Of a stretch of 64,000 bases of DNA, positions 19,002-27,293 are shown piece after piece. The position numbers and the translations under genes were made by a program. The stretch is taken from the NCBI RefSeq assembly GCF_000970285.1, contig NZ_CP009516.1, forward strand, positions 4,505,036 to 4,569,035, given 5' to 3'. How positions within the stretch are numbered: the first letter of the stretch is position 1; the number at the start of each line of letters is the position of its first letter. Under the pieces are notes generated by a model, which saw only the letters and a list, made by a program, of their open reading frames with translations, had not been told where the DNA came from and did not search any database. The DNA is from Methanosarcina horonobensis HB-1 = JCM 15518. GTDB lineage: Archaea > Halobacteriota > Methanosarcinia > Methanosarcinales > Methanosarcinaceae.

Positions 19002-21128
19002 ATGATGGAAGGACAGATGAAAGAGCAGGTTGAAGGAAAGCTTGAAGAGCAAACAGGAAAGCAAGCTGAAAAAAAGCTGGAAAAGAATATGGAAAAACAG
19101 GGAAATAAAATCCGGATTCTTGATAAAGACACAATAAACAAGATCGCAGCCGGAGAAGTAATAGAGCGTCCGGCATCCGTGGTAAAGGAATTGGTAGACA
19201 ATTCGATCGATGCCGGAGCAACAGAAATCCGCATAGAAGTTGAGAAGGGAGGAAAACATTCCATCCTTATCCGGGACAACGGCTGCGGGATGAGCAGAGA
19301 CGATGCTCTCCTTGCGTATAAAAAACACGCAACAAGCAAACTCACGAGGATCGAAGACCTGGATACGATCTCTACAATGGGTTTCAGGGGGGAAGCTCTT
19401 GCCTCCATAACCGCCATTGCAAAGGTGGAAATCCTTACCCGTCCCCCGGAAGAGATTGCAGGCACGAAAGTTGTAATAAATGGAGGAAAAGTAGAGGAGA
19501 CATCGGACGCAGGCACGGCTCCGGGAACATCGGTGCACGTAAAAGACCTTTTCTATAACACGCCTGCAAGGCGCAAATACCTGAAAACCGACCGTACTGA
19601 ACTTGCCCATATCACTGATACCGTTATGAGACTGGCTCTGGCAAATCCGGGAATTTCCTTTACCCTGCTAAGCGAAGGAAAGCCAGTCCTCAGAAACACG
19701 GGGTCAAGTGATCCTTTTAACAGCATGGTAAATCTGCTCGGACCTGAGACTGCTCGGGCAATGCTTCCTCTAGAGTACATGACAGAAGAATTTGAAATTC
19801 GGGGCTATATCTCAAAACCCGAACTGAACAGAGGAGATAGTGACCAGCTCTTTCTTTTCGTAAACACCCGTCCTGTAACTTCGAAAACCATTAACACAGC
19901 CGTCCGTGAAGGATACTACACAAAAATGCCAAAAGGCCGATATCCTGTAGCTGTGCTTGCCCTTACCCTCGATCCTGGAGAAGTGGATGTAAATGTCCAT
20001 CCCCGAAAAGCCGAAGTCCGCTTCAGCCGGGAAAAGGAAGTAGGGGATGCAGTTGTTCATGCAGTTGAAAAGGTCCTTTCTGAACACGGGCTCGCCCCAG
20101 AGATAAGGGAAAAAGAAGGAAAAGGATTACAGAAAACCTTTGAGGTTCCGGAATCATCAGGAAAACTTCAGAGACCAGATATCTCAGGAGCAATTCTTAA
20201 GAAGAGAGTGACGGAAGAAATAGGGAACGAAGGGAATGAAGCCGGAAAAGGAGCTGGAAGCGAATCAGGGACTCCAGGGGTTTCAGGAATTTCAGAGGAG
20301 TCCGGGATTATGGAAACCGGGAACAGGGTCTTGAGAGATAAGTCCGAAGCTTATACCTATCCGGTAAAGGATACGGAGAGAAGGCTGAAAAAATCCGAGC
20401 GCCTTCTTGAGTTTGCAGGAGAGAGTGAACAGAAAAAGGCAGAAGAGAAAGAAGGAGAGCTGGCGAGTAAGAAAACAGAGGAAAAATTGAGTGAAAAAAT
20501 AATCGCAGAGGAAAAGCAAAACGAGAAGCTTAGACAAAAAGCAAACACTGACCTTCTCGAAGACCTTCGGATCATAGGTCAGGTTTCCAGGATGTATATC
20601 CTCGCCGAAAGAGGGGAAGACCTTATAGTTATCGACCAGCACGCAGCCCATGAGCGTATCCTTTACGAACAGGTTTTGAAAAGCAAAAAGTCAAGGGTAC
20701 AGGAACTGATCACCCCTGTAATGATAGAACTTACTCCAAAAGAAAAGGTGCTCATGGAAGAATACATACCCTGCCTTGAGGAGTACGGATTCGGGATTTC
20801 GGAGTTTGGAGATAATACCTATGTGGTCACCTTTGTGCCCGAAGTCTTCGGAAGGCTTGAGGATACTGACGTAATCCATGATGTGATATCTGACCTGCTG
20901 GCTGAAGGAAAGGTCAAAAAGGACACAGGGATTTCGGAAAAAGTGAGCAAGACCCTTGCCTGCAGGGCAGCAATTAAAGGAGGAGCAGCCTGCACCCCAA
21001 AGCAGATGGAAGATTTGATAGAGCAGCTCAAAACAGCTGAAAATCCCTACTCCTGCCCTCATGGAAGGCCGACAGTCATAACCTTTACGAAAAGCGAACT
21101 GGATAGAATGTTTGCAAGAACCTCGTAA
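19002..21128 (+). CDS. mutL: DNA mismatch repair protein MutL with endonuclease motif
   Basis: 708 residues. The GHKL ATPase shows NKIAAGEVIERPASVVKELVDNSIDAGA, DNGCGM and TMGFRGEALASI. The C-terminal metal-dependent nicking motif DQHAAHERILYE and the later ACRAAIKGG and CPHGRPT motifs are present, so this is an endonuclease-type MutL that nicks the strand after MutS recognition. Between them, residues about 370-530 form a long Lys/Glu-rich linker. The first ~29 residues are a Lys/Glu/Gln-rich extension absent from most MutL; the ATG at 19089 may be the true start, though neither has a strong ribosome site. Cotranscribed with mutS. Confidence 0.95.
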   Translation: MMEGQMKEQVEGKLEEQTGKQAEKKLEKNMEKQGNKIRILDKDTINKIAAGEVIERPASVVKELVDNSIDAGATEIRIEVEKGGKHSILIRDNGCGMSRDDALLAYKKHATSKLTRIEDLDTISTMGFRGEALASITAIAKVEILTRPPEEIAGTKVVINGGKVEETSDAGTAPGTSVHVKDLFYNTPARRKYLKTDRTELAHITDTVMRLALANPGISFTLLSEGKPVLRNTGSSDPFNSMVNLLGPETARAMLPLEYMTEEFEIRGYISKPELNRGDSDQLFLFVNTRPVTSKTINTAVREGYYTKMPKGRYPVAVLALTLDPGEVDVNVHPRKAEVRFSREKEVGDAVVHAVEKVLSEHGLAPEIREKEGKGLQKTFEVPESSGKLQRPDISGAILKKRVTEEIGNEGNEAGKGAGSESGTPGVSGISEESGIMETGNRVLRDKSEAYTYPVKDTERRLKKSERLLEFAGESEQKKAEEKEGELASKKTEEKLSEKIIAEEKQNEKLRQKANTDLLEDLRIIGQVSRMYILAERGEDLIVIDQHAAHERILYEQVLKSKKSRVQELITPVMIELTPKEKVLMEEYIPCLEEYGFGISEFGDNTYVVTFVPEVFGRLEDTDVIHDVISDLLAEGKVKKDTGISEKVSKTLACRAAIKGGAACTPKQMEDLIEQLKTAENPYSCPHGRPTVITFTKSELDRMFARTS

Positions 21129-21308
21129 ACGACGTTAACCGAATAAAGAAAGAGTTGAAAAAATCCAGAAACAAAAGATGTTCAGGAGAGAAGATGCCCA
21201 TATAAAAAATACAATCTTTCGATAAAATATATAGAAAGGATACTGATTATTGTTTATTAAGGGACCAAACGGGGTTCCACTTGAAATCTACCTTTATTTT
21301 CCTATAGA

Positions 21309-21316
21309 TTTATATA
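21309..21316 (+). promoter_or_regulatory. TATA box of a putative small RNA
   Basis: TTTATATA in gatttatataatataac. Its centre is about 25 bp before a perfect hairpin (21338-21360), which is where an archaeal transcript would begin. It is 350 bp from cbiD, which has its own closer TATA box. Confidence 0.5.
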
Positions 21317-21337
21317 ATATAACTGATATTTAGAGTA

Positions 21338-21530
21338 GATGTCAGGCTAGTACTGACATCACAGGCATCATTCCACAAGGCTATTTTTCACACACCAACC
21401 CCCCAAACCCCAACAAAGAATGGTCACCCCCCATTCAAACCCCCAAGAGAAATACCCCCCACTTCCAGAAAAACGAAAACTCCATTTTTGGAATGATGCC
21501 ATTCTTTTCTATTATTAGATTTTTACTATT
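21338..21530 (+). ncRNA. Candidate C-rich small RNA between mutL and cbiD
   Basis: The predicted transcript starts with an 8-bp hairpin, GATGTCAG/CTGACATC (21338-21345 with 21353-21360). An 11-bp long-range stem follows, GGCATCATTCC (21364-21374) with GGAATGATGCC (21490-21500). The enclosed 115 nt are poor in G and hold C runs at 21399-21404, 21408-21411, 21427-21432, 21440-21444 and 21455-21460. Inside, GAATGG (21418-21423) pairs with CCATTC (21431-21436) to show a TCACCCC loop. A T-rich stretch follows from 21501. No coding frame is plausible. Exposed C-rich loops are typical of small RNAs that pair with ribosome binding sites; this role is inference. Confidence 0.5.
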
Positions 21531-21635
21531 ATTGTTCCGTTATTTTACATATCGGCATATTTGGACACTAGCTGTGTTTGAGCTATGTTTATTGAGTCTC
21601 TCTTCTAATTCTTTTCCGATTTTCAGGTCAATACA

Positions 21636-21644
21636 TTTATAATA
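21636..21644 (+). promoter_or_regulatory. TATA box of cbiD, probably giving a leaderless mRNA
   Basis: TTTATAATA centred about 27 bp before the cbiD ATG at 21667. No Shine-Dalgarno sequence is seen before the ATG (gtattcttcc), which fits a transcript starting at or next to the start codon. Confidence 0.5.
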
Positions 21645-21666
21645 AAAAACCTCCGAGTATTCTTCC

Positions 21667-22686
21667 ATGATAGATCCTGTTAACAATTTCAAGATCCCTG
21701 AAGAATGGATTGCCCGCACAGGGCTGCCCAGGGAAGAACTTGAAAAAAACGTGGCATCCGGCATGGTCGTGGTCTTGAGTGACGGGTCAGTCCTCAAGCG
21801 AGGATATACGACAGGAACCACAGCCAGTGCTGCTGCAAAAGCTGCTGTCCTTTCCCTTAAGAAAAAGATTGACAGCGTATCCGTTCCTACCCCGGTAGGA
21901 CTGAGAGCTCACCTTGAGGTCAGCGAGTCTTCCCCCGGACGTGCAGTTGTAAAGAAGATTCCTAATGACCATGAATCCGATGTCACACGCGGGCTTGAAT
22001 TTGTTGGTGAAGCCAGAGAAACCCAGGGAATCCGCATCCTCGGAGGAAGAGGCATAGGGGTTGTAAAAAGGGACGGACTCCAGGTCCCGAAAGGCAAGCC
22101 AGCCATAAACCCGAAACCCATGGAACAGATAACAGCAGCCGTGAAAGAAGCTGTAGAGGAGCTGGGGTTGCAGGGAGCCGAAGTCACAATTTCAATTCCT
22201 GAAGGAGAAAGGATCGGGAAAGAGACTCTGAATAGCAGGATAGGAGTCGAAGGTGGGATTTCTGTCCTCGGAAGTACAGGTTTTGTTGAGCCATGGAACG
22301 ACCATCTCGGAGAAATGAGAGGAGATCTTATCCGCTGCACGGACAAGGTGGTTTTGACCACAGGGCGGATAGGGATGCGGTATTCTCACATGCTCTTCCC
22401 TGAATATACCGTTGTTATGGTAGGAAGCAGGATATCAGAAGGGCTTGATTATGCTTCAGGAGACATTATTATCTGCGGGCTTCCCGGCCTTGTCCTGAAA
22501 TGGGGAAACCCTGAGATGCTTGAAGGCAGCGGATATGCAACTGTAGTTGAAATGCTTGAAAAGGCTCCTGAGCACGAGCGCCTGAAAGAAGCTTTCGAGA
22601 TGGCAGTCGAGAAAGGAAAGGGTGCAAGAATCGTTGTAATCGACAGAGACGGGTCTATCCTTATGGATAGCAAAAGTGAGAAGTAA
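21667..22686 (+). CDS. cbiD: Cobalt-precorrin-5B C1-methyltransferase
   Basis: Methylates C1 of the corrin ring in anaerobic cobalamin synthesis, using SAM. 339 residues with the CbiD signature [17 protein letters not shown] near residue 43 and [24 protein letters not shown] in the middle. The first ~40 residues ([22 protein letters not shown]) are the usual archaeal extension. It precedes cbiE by 68 bp. Corrinoid supply matters for the methylamine proteins in this window, though the genes are far apart. Confidence 0.95.
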   Translation: MIDPVNNFKIPEEWIARTGLPREELEKNVASGMVVVLSDGSVLKRGYTTGTTASAAAKAAVLSLKKKIDSVSVPTPVGLRAHLEVSESSPGRAVVKKIPNDHESDVTRGLEFVGEARETQGIRILGGRGIGVVKRDGLQVPKGKPAINPKPMEQITAAVKEAVEELGLQGAEVTISIPEGERIGKETLNSRIGVEGGISVLGSTGFVEPWNDHLGEMRGDLIRCTDKVVLTTGRIGMRYSHMLFPEYTVVMVGSRISEGLDYASGDIIICGLPGLVLKWGNPEMLEGSGYATVVEMLEKAPEHERLKEAFEMAVEKGKGARIVVIDRDGSILMDSKSEK

Positions 22687-22754
22687 AAGAATCAAAGCAA
22701 AAATTAAAGCAAAAATTAAAGTGAGAATAAATCGGACAGAGGGGAAGAAAAACT

Positions 22755-23342
22755 ATGATAGTGGTAGGAGTCGGGGTCGGGCCCGGCATGCTTACGGAAG
22801 AAGGCATAAGGGCGATAAAGAAGGCTTCGGTCGTTTACGGTGCAAAAAGAGCGATTGAACTTGCACAGGAACATATTACCTGCGAAGCAAAAACAATTAA
22901 AGACTATAAGTCTCTCCACCTCCTGCCCGCAGATGCAGTTGTCCTGTCCACAGGAGACCCCATGTTTTCCGGGCTCGGAAAATTTGCAGGGGAAAAGGAT
23001 ACCGTAATTCCCGGAATTTCTTCAATGCAGGCAGCATGTGCCAGAACGAAAGTGAACCTGACAAACCTCTGTGCGATAACAGCCCACGGCAGGGACTTTG
23101 AGCCTGCAAAAGCCGAACTGATCCGGGAGTTGAAGAACGGAAGAAATATCTTCCTGCTGCCGGAAGAGACATTCGGCTCCCACGAAGTTGCAGAAATTCT
23201 CAAAGAGCTCGGGATAGAAGCTGAGCTCTATACCTGTGAAAACCTCGGCTATCCGGAAGAAAGGATAGCAAAAGGAACTCCTGATAATCCCCCCATTGCA
23301 GAAACTATTCTCTACGGACTGCTTGTCGTGCAGAAAAAATAA
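22755..23342 (+). CDS. cbiE: Cobalt-precorrin-7 C5-methyltransferase
   Basis: 195 residues of the tetrapyrrole methylase fold. The glycine-rich start MIVVGVGVGPGMLTEEG, the LSTGDPMFSGLG loop and the VIPGISSMQAACAR motif mark CbiE, which methylates C5 of precorrin-7. There is no fused CbiT domain, as usual in archaea. The ribosome site GAGGGGAA precedes the ATG. Probably an operon with cbiD. Confidence 0.93.
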   Translation: MIVVGVGVGPGMLTEEGIRAIKKASVVYGAKRAIELAQEHITCEAKTIKDYKSLHLLPADAVVLSTGDPMFSGLGKFAGEKDTVIPGISSMQAACARTKVNLTNLCAITAHGRDFEPAKAELIRELKNGRNIFLLPEETFGSHEVAEILKELGIEAELYTCENLGYPEERIAKGTPDNPPIAETILYGLLVVQKK

Positions 23343-23435
23343 AAAGAGAAAAAGAAAAAAAATTCTACAGACTTTCGGCTTATTTCAAAGTTCAAAGATT
23401 TTCAGTTTACTCTGAATGTTTGATTTATATTCGAT

Positions 23436-24200
23436 TTAGCTCCCAAAAAAGCTAAAGACGGCATAAAAGATCAAGTCCCCGAAAATAACTGCGGTTATGA
23501 AGCCTGCTGTAATTGAGAGCATAAAAGGCAGGCCCGGAGTAACCCATACTTCTTTTTCAATTAACCCTTTTTTTAAGTATTCTTCAAGTTCGGGTTTCCG
23601 GTTTGCGTCAAAGTCAAGCCCTGTCCGTGCAAACTTCCTGATGACAACCCCGTTTTCGTCAAGCTCGAATTTTTCAAGCAGGCCCAGATGTTCCTTATTT
23701 TTCAGGGAGGAAACTTCAGTCCTGTACCCGATGAACATGTAGAAAGGCTTTTTGAGCATTTCAGGTGAGTAATGCAGAAGGTTGTAGCAGAACATCCCGA
23801 GAGGCACGAGTACAGTTACAAGGAGAGCATTTTCCAGCACCGTGAAGGTGAAGAGCCCTATCGAAGGCAGCCCTAACAGGGGATAGACCTTTCCCGAAAG
23901 CTGGAAAACCGGATAGAGAGGGAATAAAATGGAAAGCACTATCAACCCTTTTGCGTCCCCGCCCCCGAAGGCTCCAAGCTGGAAAAGGATGTAAATCGAA
24001 ATAAAGACAATAACTGCCGAAATAATTAGAGATTTAAGATAAGGAATCCCCCCGGTAAAAACTTCATAGATTACAAATACAGAACCCGATGCAAGCATGT
24101 ATTTCCAGACTTTGTTCGAGACTCTGCGTGCCTTCAGGTCGGTGTAGCACCCGTAGAGCAAAAACGGCATGGTGAAAAGGATTTTCAGGATTTCTATCAT
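23436..24200 (-). CDS. Archaeal type IV prepilin/prearchaellin peptidase (A24 family)
   Basis: Cleaves class III signal peptides of pilin-like proteins at the membrane. 254 residues. The two catalytic aspartates of the family are seen: Asp21 in GCYTDLKARRVSN, and Asp82 in the GxGD motif FGGGDAKG. About six hydrophobic spans surround a soluble stretch at residues 150-215, between the membrane segments, that is longer than in bacterial TadV enzymes. It is convergent with cbiE and has no pilin gene next to it. Confidence 0.88.
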   Translation of the reverse strand: MIEILKILFTMPFLLYGCYTDLKARRVSNKVWKYMLASGSVFVIYEVFTGGIPYLKSLIISAVIVFISIYILFQLGAFGGGDAKGLIVLSILFPLYPVFQLSGKVYPLLGLPSIGLFTFTVLENALLVTVLVPLGMFCYNLLHYSPEMLKKPFYMFIGYRTEVSSLKNKEHLGLLEKFELDENGVVIRKFARTGLDFDANRKPELEEYLKKGLIEKEVWVTPGLPFMLSITAGFITAVIFGDLIFYAVFSFFGS

Positions 24201-24393
24201 ACAAACCAGGCAATTAAATTATTCCTATAGTTAAGAACATTATTACTTTTTTACTTTTTTACCTTATCGCCTGAGTAAAGGTTCCCGAAATAAAGCTGGA
24301 AATTTAAGTCGCTAACTGAAAAACTCCTGCTGGAAAAATACGAAATTAATCACATAACAGGTCCGGTCAAGCCCAAAATAAGGACGCAAGCGA

Positions 24394-24405
24394 TAAGCTT
24401 ATACA
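24394..24405 (+). promoter_or_regulatory. TATA box for tRNA-Val
   Basis: AAGCTTATACAC lies about 60 bp before the tRNA and is the only box-A-like site close to it. Confidence 0.35.
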
Positions 24406-24460
24406 CAAGAAGTTCTATTTTATGGTTGCTTAACCCTTTTAATTTTCAATTTCAATCCGT

Positions 24461-24534
24461 GGGCTCGTGGTCTAGACGGTTATGACGTCGCCTTCACACG
24501 GCGGAGGTCCTGAGTTCGAATCTCAGCGGGCCCA
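24461..24534 (+). tRNA. tRNA-Val(CAC), integration target of the island
   Basis: A complete cloverleaf. The acceptor stem GGGCTCG pairs with CGGGCCC (one G-T pair), the anticodon stem TCGCC/GGCGG holds loop TTCACAC with anticodon CAC, and the T arm is CTGAG-TTCGAAT-CTCAG. CCA is not encoded. Its 3' part, from the anticodon to the end, is the sequence repeated through the next 33 kb, so this tRNA is the site where mobile elements integrated and restored the gene each time. Confidence 0.95.
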
Positions 24535-24828
24535 CTTTTCTTTATCATCTTTATTTTTGGATTCTAAGAACGTATTGACCTTCTTTTCGAGTGCTTCTAT
24601 TCTTGCTTCAAGGTCAGATTTTACGTCTGGTTGTATAATATTAAGTTCGCCGTTGAATTTTTCATCAAGGGAAATAACATAGACAGGCTTACCGTTATAT
24701 TCAGTTTTGAATATATGTCCAGTTTCCCCAACGTGATCCAATTCAGATTGAGGTAGCCTTATTAAAATATATGATATATCTGGTTTTGCTTGCAGTTTTG
24801 TGAGCTTTGATTTCCCTAAATGCTTCAT
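24523..24828 (-). CDS. Small coiled-coil protein convergent on tRNA-Val
   Basis: 101 residues from an ATG with GGAGG at good spacing. The N-terminal ~65 residues look like a small beta-rich domain (ISYILIRLPQSELDHVGETGHIFKTEYNGKPVYVI is the middle part). Residues 69-92 form a coiled coil (DLEARIEALEKKVNTFLESK). The last codons (KWAR and TGA) are the reverse complement of the tRNA 3' end, so gene and tRNA overlap tail to tail. Decayed C-terminal pieces of this gene follow several att copies, which shows the att duplications carry it along. Family and function not recognised. Confidence 0.7.
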   Translation of the reverse strand: MKHLGKSKLTKLQAKPDISYILIRLPQSELDHVGETGHIFKTEYNGKPVYVISLDEKFNGELNIIQPDVKSDLEARIEALEKKVNTFLESKNKDDKEKWAR

Positions 24829-25325
24829 TTTTTGCCTCCACGATGTTAATAATTAGTTGTTAACCTTTATACAACTTTTTATTTTTAATAAGGAGATAGA
24901 CGGATAAAAAAGGGAAATGATTTCTCTATAAAAATCTATCAATTTTTGTGAAATTCTATTTCAGGTTTCTCACAGAGGGTCTGCAAAGTTTGATAAAAGG
25001 TACTGAGCTCAAACATTTGCCCAAAAAGTAGTTTAAATGGCTATAGCAACAGGGACCCAATGCCAGAACCTTTTCAAAATAATCCTGCTTCGGTGATTGA
25101 AACTAATTGACAGTTATTTCAGACTTGTAATTTTGGTAACTGACAGCCAGAACCCCCCTCAAAATTCCACAGAACTTTTTTAAAATACCGTATCCCTCGT
25201 AATTTGAGCCAATATTTTAAGTTTCAATAGTTTCAAAAAAAATACACTGATATAAAATTCAATCGTTAAATATTACTCTAAAATTTAAATTTGTGTAATT
25301 TTATTTGCACAATAGTGATGTTATA
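24829..25325. other. Intergenic region with no supported gene
   Basis: AT-rich and full of stops in all frames. A segment at about 25110-25180 (cagttatttcag, then ggtaactgaca and agaaccc) resembles 46306-46395, so it may be a relic of one repeated element. Nothing else recognisable. Confidence 0.4.
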
Positions 25326-25874
25326 TCAATTACCTCTATCCAATTGCTCTTCAAATTGTCTTATAAATCTATCTGCATCCTTTTCTTTTAATCTCTTTCT
25401 TACAGTTTTCTCTCTATAAAAAATTACCACTTCGATAGGTAGTGCTTTATCTAGAAAATCACCTTTATTGAGTTCAGTAAATCTATCAATAGCTGTTCTT
25501 GAAAAGCCCCATGCAGCGTCTAACGATTTCGTTTCACCTGCAAGAAGATCAAATTTTGTAGTATTATGCAACACATCTCCTTTCATAGTTGGATGTAAAG
25601 CGAGTGGATCCAATTTTTTAAAAGTAACAAGACCCTCACAATTTAGAGCGTCTCGATGCCCTTTGTTGCAAACTTCTACACTTATGCTAGAGATAGTACA
25701 CTTCCATTCTTCATCCAGTTCCCCTTCATCATCCAGTCCTCTTTCACCACCCAACCCTAGATTAATCGACTTAATCTTTATTATGGGTTTATTGATACCA
25801 AAAGCATATGCAACCACATTTGTTAATGCAAGAATCAATTTTTTTAAAAAAGGAGAGAAAGTTAAATCAGTCAT
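25326..25874 (-). CDS. Membrane-anchored protein of unknown function, paralogue A
   Basis: 182 residues from the ATG at 25874 (GGTG upstream). One N-terminal hydrophobic segment (about residues 8-28) is followed by a soluble beta-rich domain: NKPIIKIKSI, SISVEVCNKGHRDALNC, TKFDLLAGETKSLDAAWGFS, and a basic end VVIFYREKTVRKRL. The layout 'membrane anchor plus immunoglobulin-like domain' is an impression. A tandem paralogue lies 98 bp upstream. An acidic insert (GGERGLDDEGELDEE) is unique to this copy. No function can be given. Confidence 0.65.
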   Translation of the reverse strand: MTDLTFSPFLKKLILALTNVVAYAFGINKPIIKIKSINLGLGGERGLDDEGELDEEWKCTISSISVEVCNKGHRDALNCEGLVTFKKLDPLALHPTMKGDVLHNTTKFDLLAGETKSLDAAWGFSRTAIDRFTELNKGDFLDKALPIEVVIFYREKTVRKRLKEKDADRFIRQFEEQLDRGN

Positions 25875-25972
25875 CACTCAGCACCTAATTCAATTACGAT
25901 AAATCCTAAGAGAGCGTCTTTAATCAAAATCTTGGCTCTCATCATATATGCTTCTGTAAAAGTCGTACACAG

Positions 25973-26506
25973 TTATGCGCATCGATAATCTTGTTCTTCA
26001 CTATTTCTTATGAGCTTATCTACATCCTTTTCTTCTAATCTCTTTCTTACAGTTTTCTCCCCATAAAAAATTACTACTTCAATAGGTGGAACTTTATCCA
26101 TAAAATCACACTTATAATATCTAATAGGCTCAGTAGGATTTGTTTTTGAAAAACCCCATGAAACTGACAGTGTTTTTGTTTCACCAGCAAGAAGATTAAA
26201 TTTTATAGTTTTATGAGACCCATTCATTTCTTCAACTGAATACAACGTGAGTGAATTCAATTTTTTAAAAGTGATTACAGCATAACAATTTTGAGCATCT
26301 TTTTTTCCTTTATTGTGAACTTCTACTACTATGCCAGGGATATAATGCGTCCATCCGTCATCATGGTTCCCTACACCATTTATTCCAGGATAAATCGATT
26401 TAATCTTTATTATGGGTTTATCGATGTAAAAAGAATATACACCTACTAAACCAAACAAAAGAGAAATTGCTCCCATTAAAAAAGAAGCTATATTTAAATC
26501 AATCAA
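25973..26506 (-). CDS. Membrane-anchored protein of unknown function, paralogue B
   Basis: 177 residues from a TTG with AGGTG seven bases upstream. It shares with its neighbour the N-terminal span, DKPIIKIKSI, VEVHNKGKKDAQNC, KFNLLAGETKTLSVSWGFSKT and VVIFYGEKTVRKRLEEKDVDKLIR. The shared blocks lie at the same spacing over the whole length, so this is a tandem duplication. The two probably work at the same membrane site. Unrelated to the convergent small gene or to hsdM as far as can be seen. Confidence 0.65.
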   Translation of the reverse strand: MIDLNIASFLMGAISLLFGLVGVYSFYIDKPIIKIKSIYPGINGVGNHDDGWTHYIPGIVVEVHNKGKKDAQNCYAVITFKKLNSLTLYSVEEMNGSHKTIKFNLLAGETKTLSVSWGFSKTNPTEPIRYYKCDFMDKVPPIEVVIFYGEKTVRKRLEEKDVDKLIRNSEEQDYRCA

Positions 26507-26812
26507 TGCTTAACACCTAGTGCTTCTATTTCAAAATCAATTCCTTATTTATTGGGAAAATCCGTGATCATCAGATCTGTTTAAAAGCCAAGTTTTATGA
26601 ATCTACTTCGGAATCGCAGTACTAGTTCAATTACTGTAAATTCCAAGAGTGTCTTTAATCAGAATCTTGACTCTCATCATACATTCTTCATTAAAAGCCA
26701 TAGACAGTAATATGTCATAATATATATTAAACGTTTTTATTTTACTGAGTACCTAGGATATTTATTGGTTTAGAGGTTTTTCGTTTTATTGGGGTTATAG
26801 TTTTAATTTTCA

Positions 26813-27051
26813 ACAGATTCCGAGATTGGGAATGCAACTTCAATATCGGCATTTTCCTCTTCAACTGCTTTCTGAGCTTCTTCAACCGTAGTCTCATACC
26901 AGAGCAAAACAGCAGAGGCTGTAATCCGAATATTTTTGCTGAAAACAAACTCACAAATTCTAGAAAATATCACCGCAATTTCCCGGCAGCTCCTTTCTTG
27001 CGCATATCAAGCACAAGTTGGGGGAGGTTCTACAATAGTAACCTTGGACAT
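26813..27051 (-). pseudogene. Decayed GyrI-like (effector-binding domain) gene
   Basis: Begins with ATG after GGAG and reads MSKVTIVEPPP, then has a TGA, and goes on in frame as SCREIAVIFSRICEFVFSKNI and TTVEEAQKAVEEENADIEVAF before ending at TAA. It matches the gene at 54.5-55.0 kb over this length. Frameshifts around the TGA and loss of the C-terminal third show it is dead. Like that copy, it is followed within 100 bp by an att copy, so gene and att were duplicated together. Confidence 0.7.
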
Positions 27052-27134
27052 CAAAAATCTCCTTAATCTGTTGAACGTGTATTGAAAGGCTGTAATATAA
27101 ATTTAAGGATTATTGAGCTTTATTCAATTAACAA

Positions 27135-27169
27135 GGCGGAGGTCCTGAGTTCGAATCTCAGCGGGCCCA
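27135..27169 (+). repeat. att copy of the tRNA-Val 3' end
   Basis: Identical to tRNA positions 24500-24534; identity continues to 27179 (45 bp in all). Not a functional tRNA, since the 5' half is missing. Confidence 0.92.
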
Positions 27170-27293
27170 CTTTTCTTTAGCTTCTCCTGGAACTTACTTT
27201 CTAATTTTAAGAGTTAATCAGGTTTTTATTTCAGGTTTTCAAGTTTTTTAAGAATAGATGTATGTCTGCATAAGCAGACAAATGTTTCAGTTA

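Noticed and set aside
18587-19610. Long minus-strand frames opposite mutS and mutL
   Set aside because: They overlap strongly conserved mutS and mutL coding sequence; typical shadows.
21338-21666. Cobalamin riboswitch before cbiD
   Set aside because: No B12-box-like conserved core was found, and the structured segment has its own promoter and a T-rich end before the cbiD promoter.
21540-21821. Minus-strand frame overlapping the start of cbiD
   Set aside because: Shadow of cbiD and its promoter; no ribosome site.
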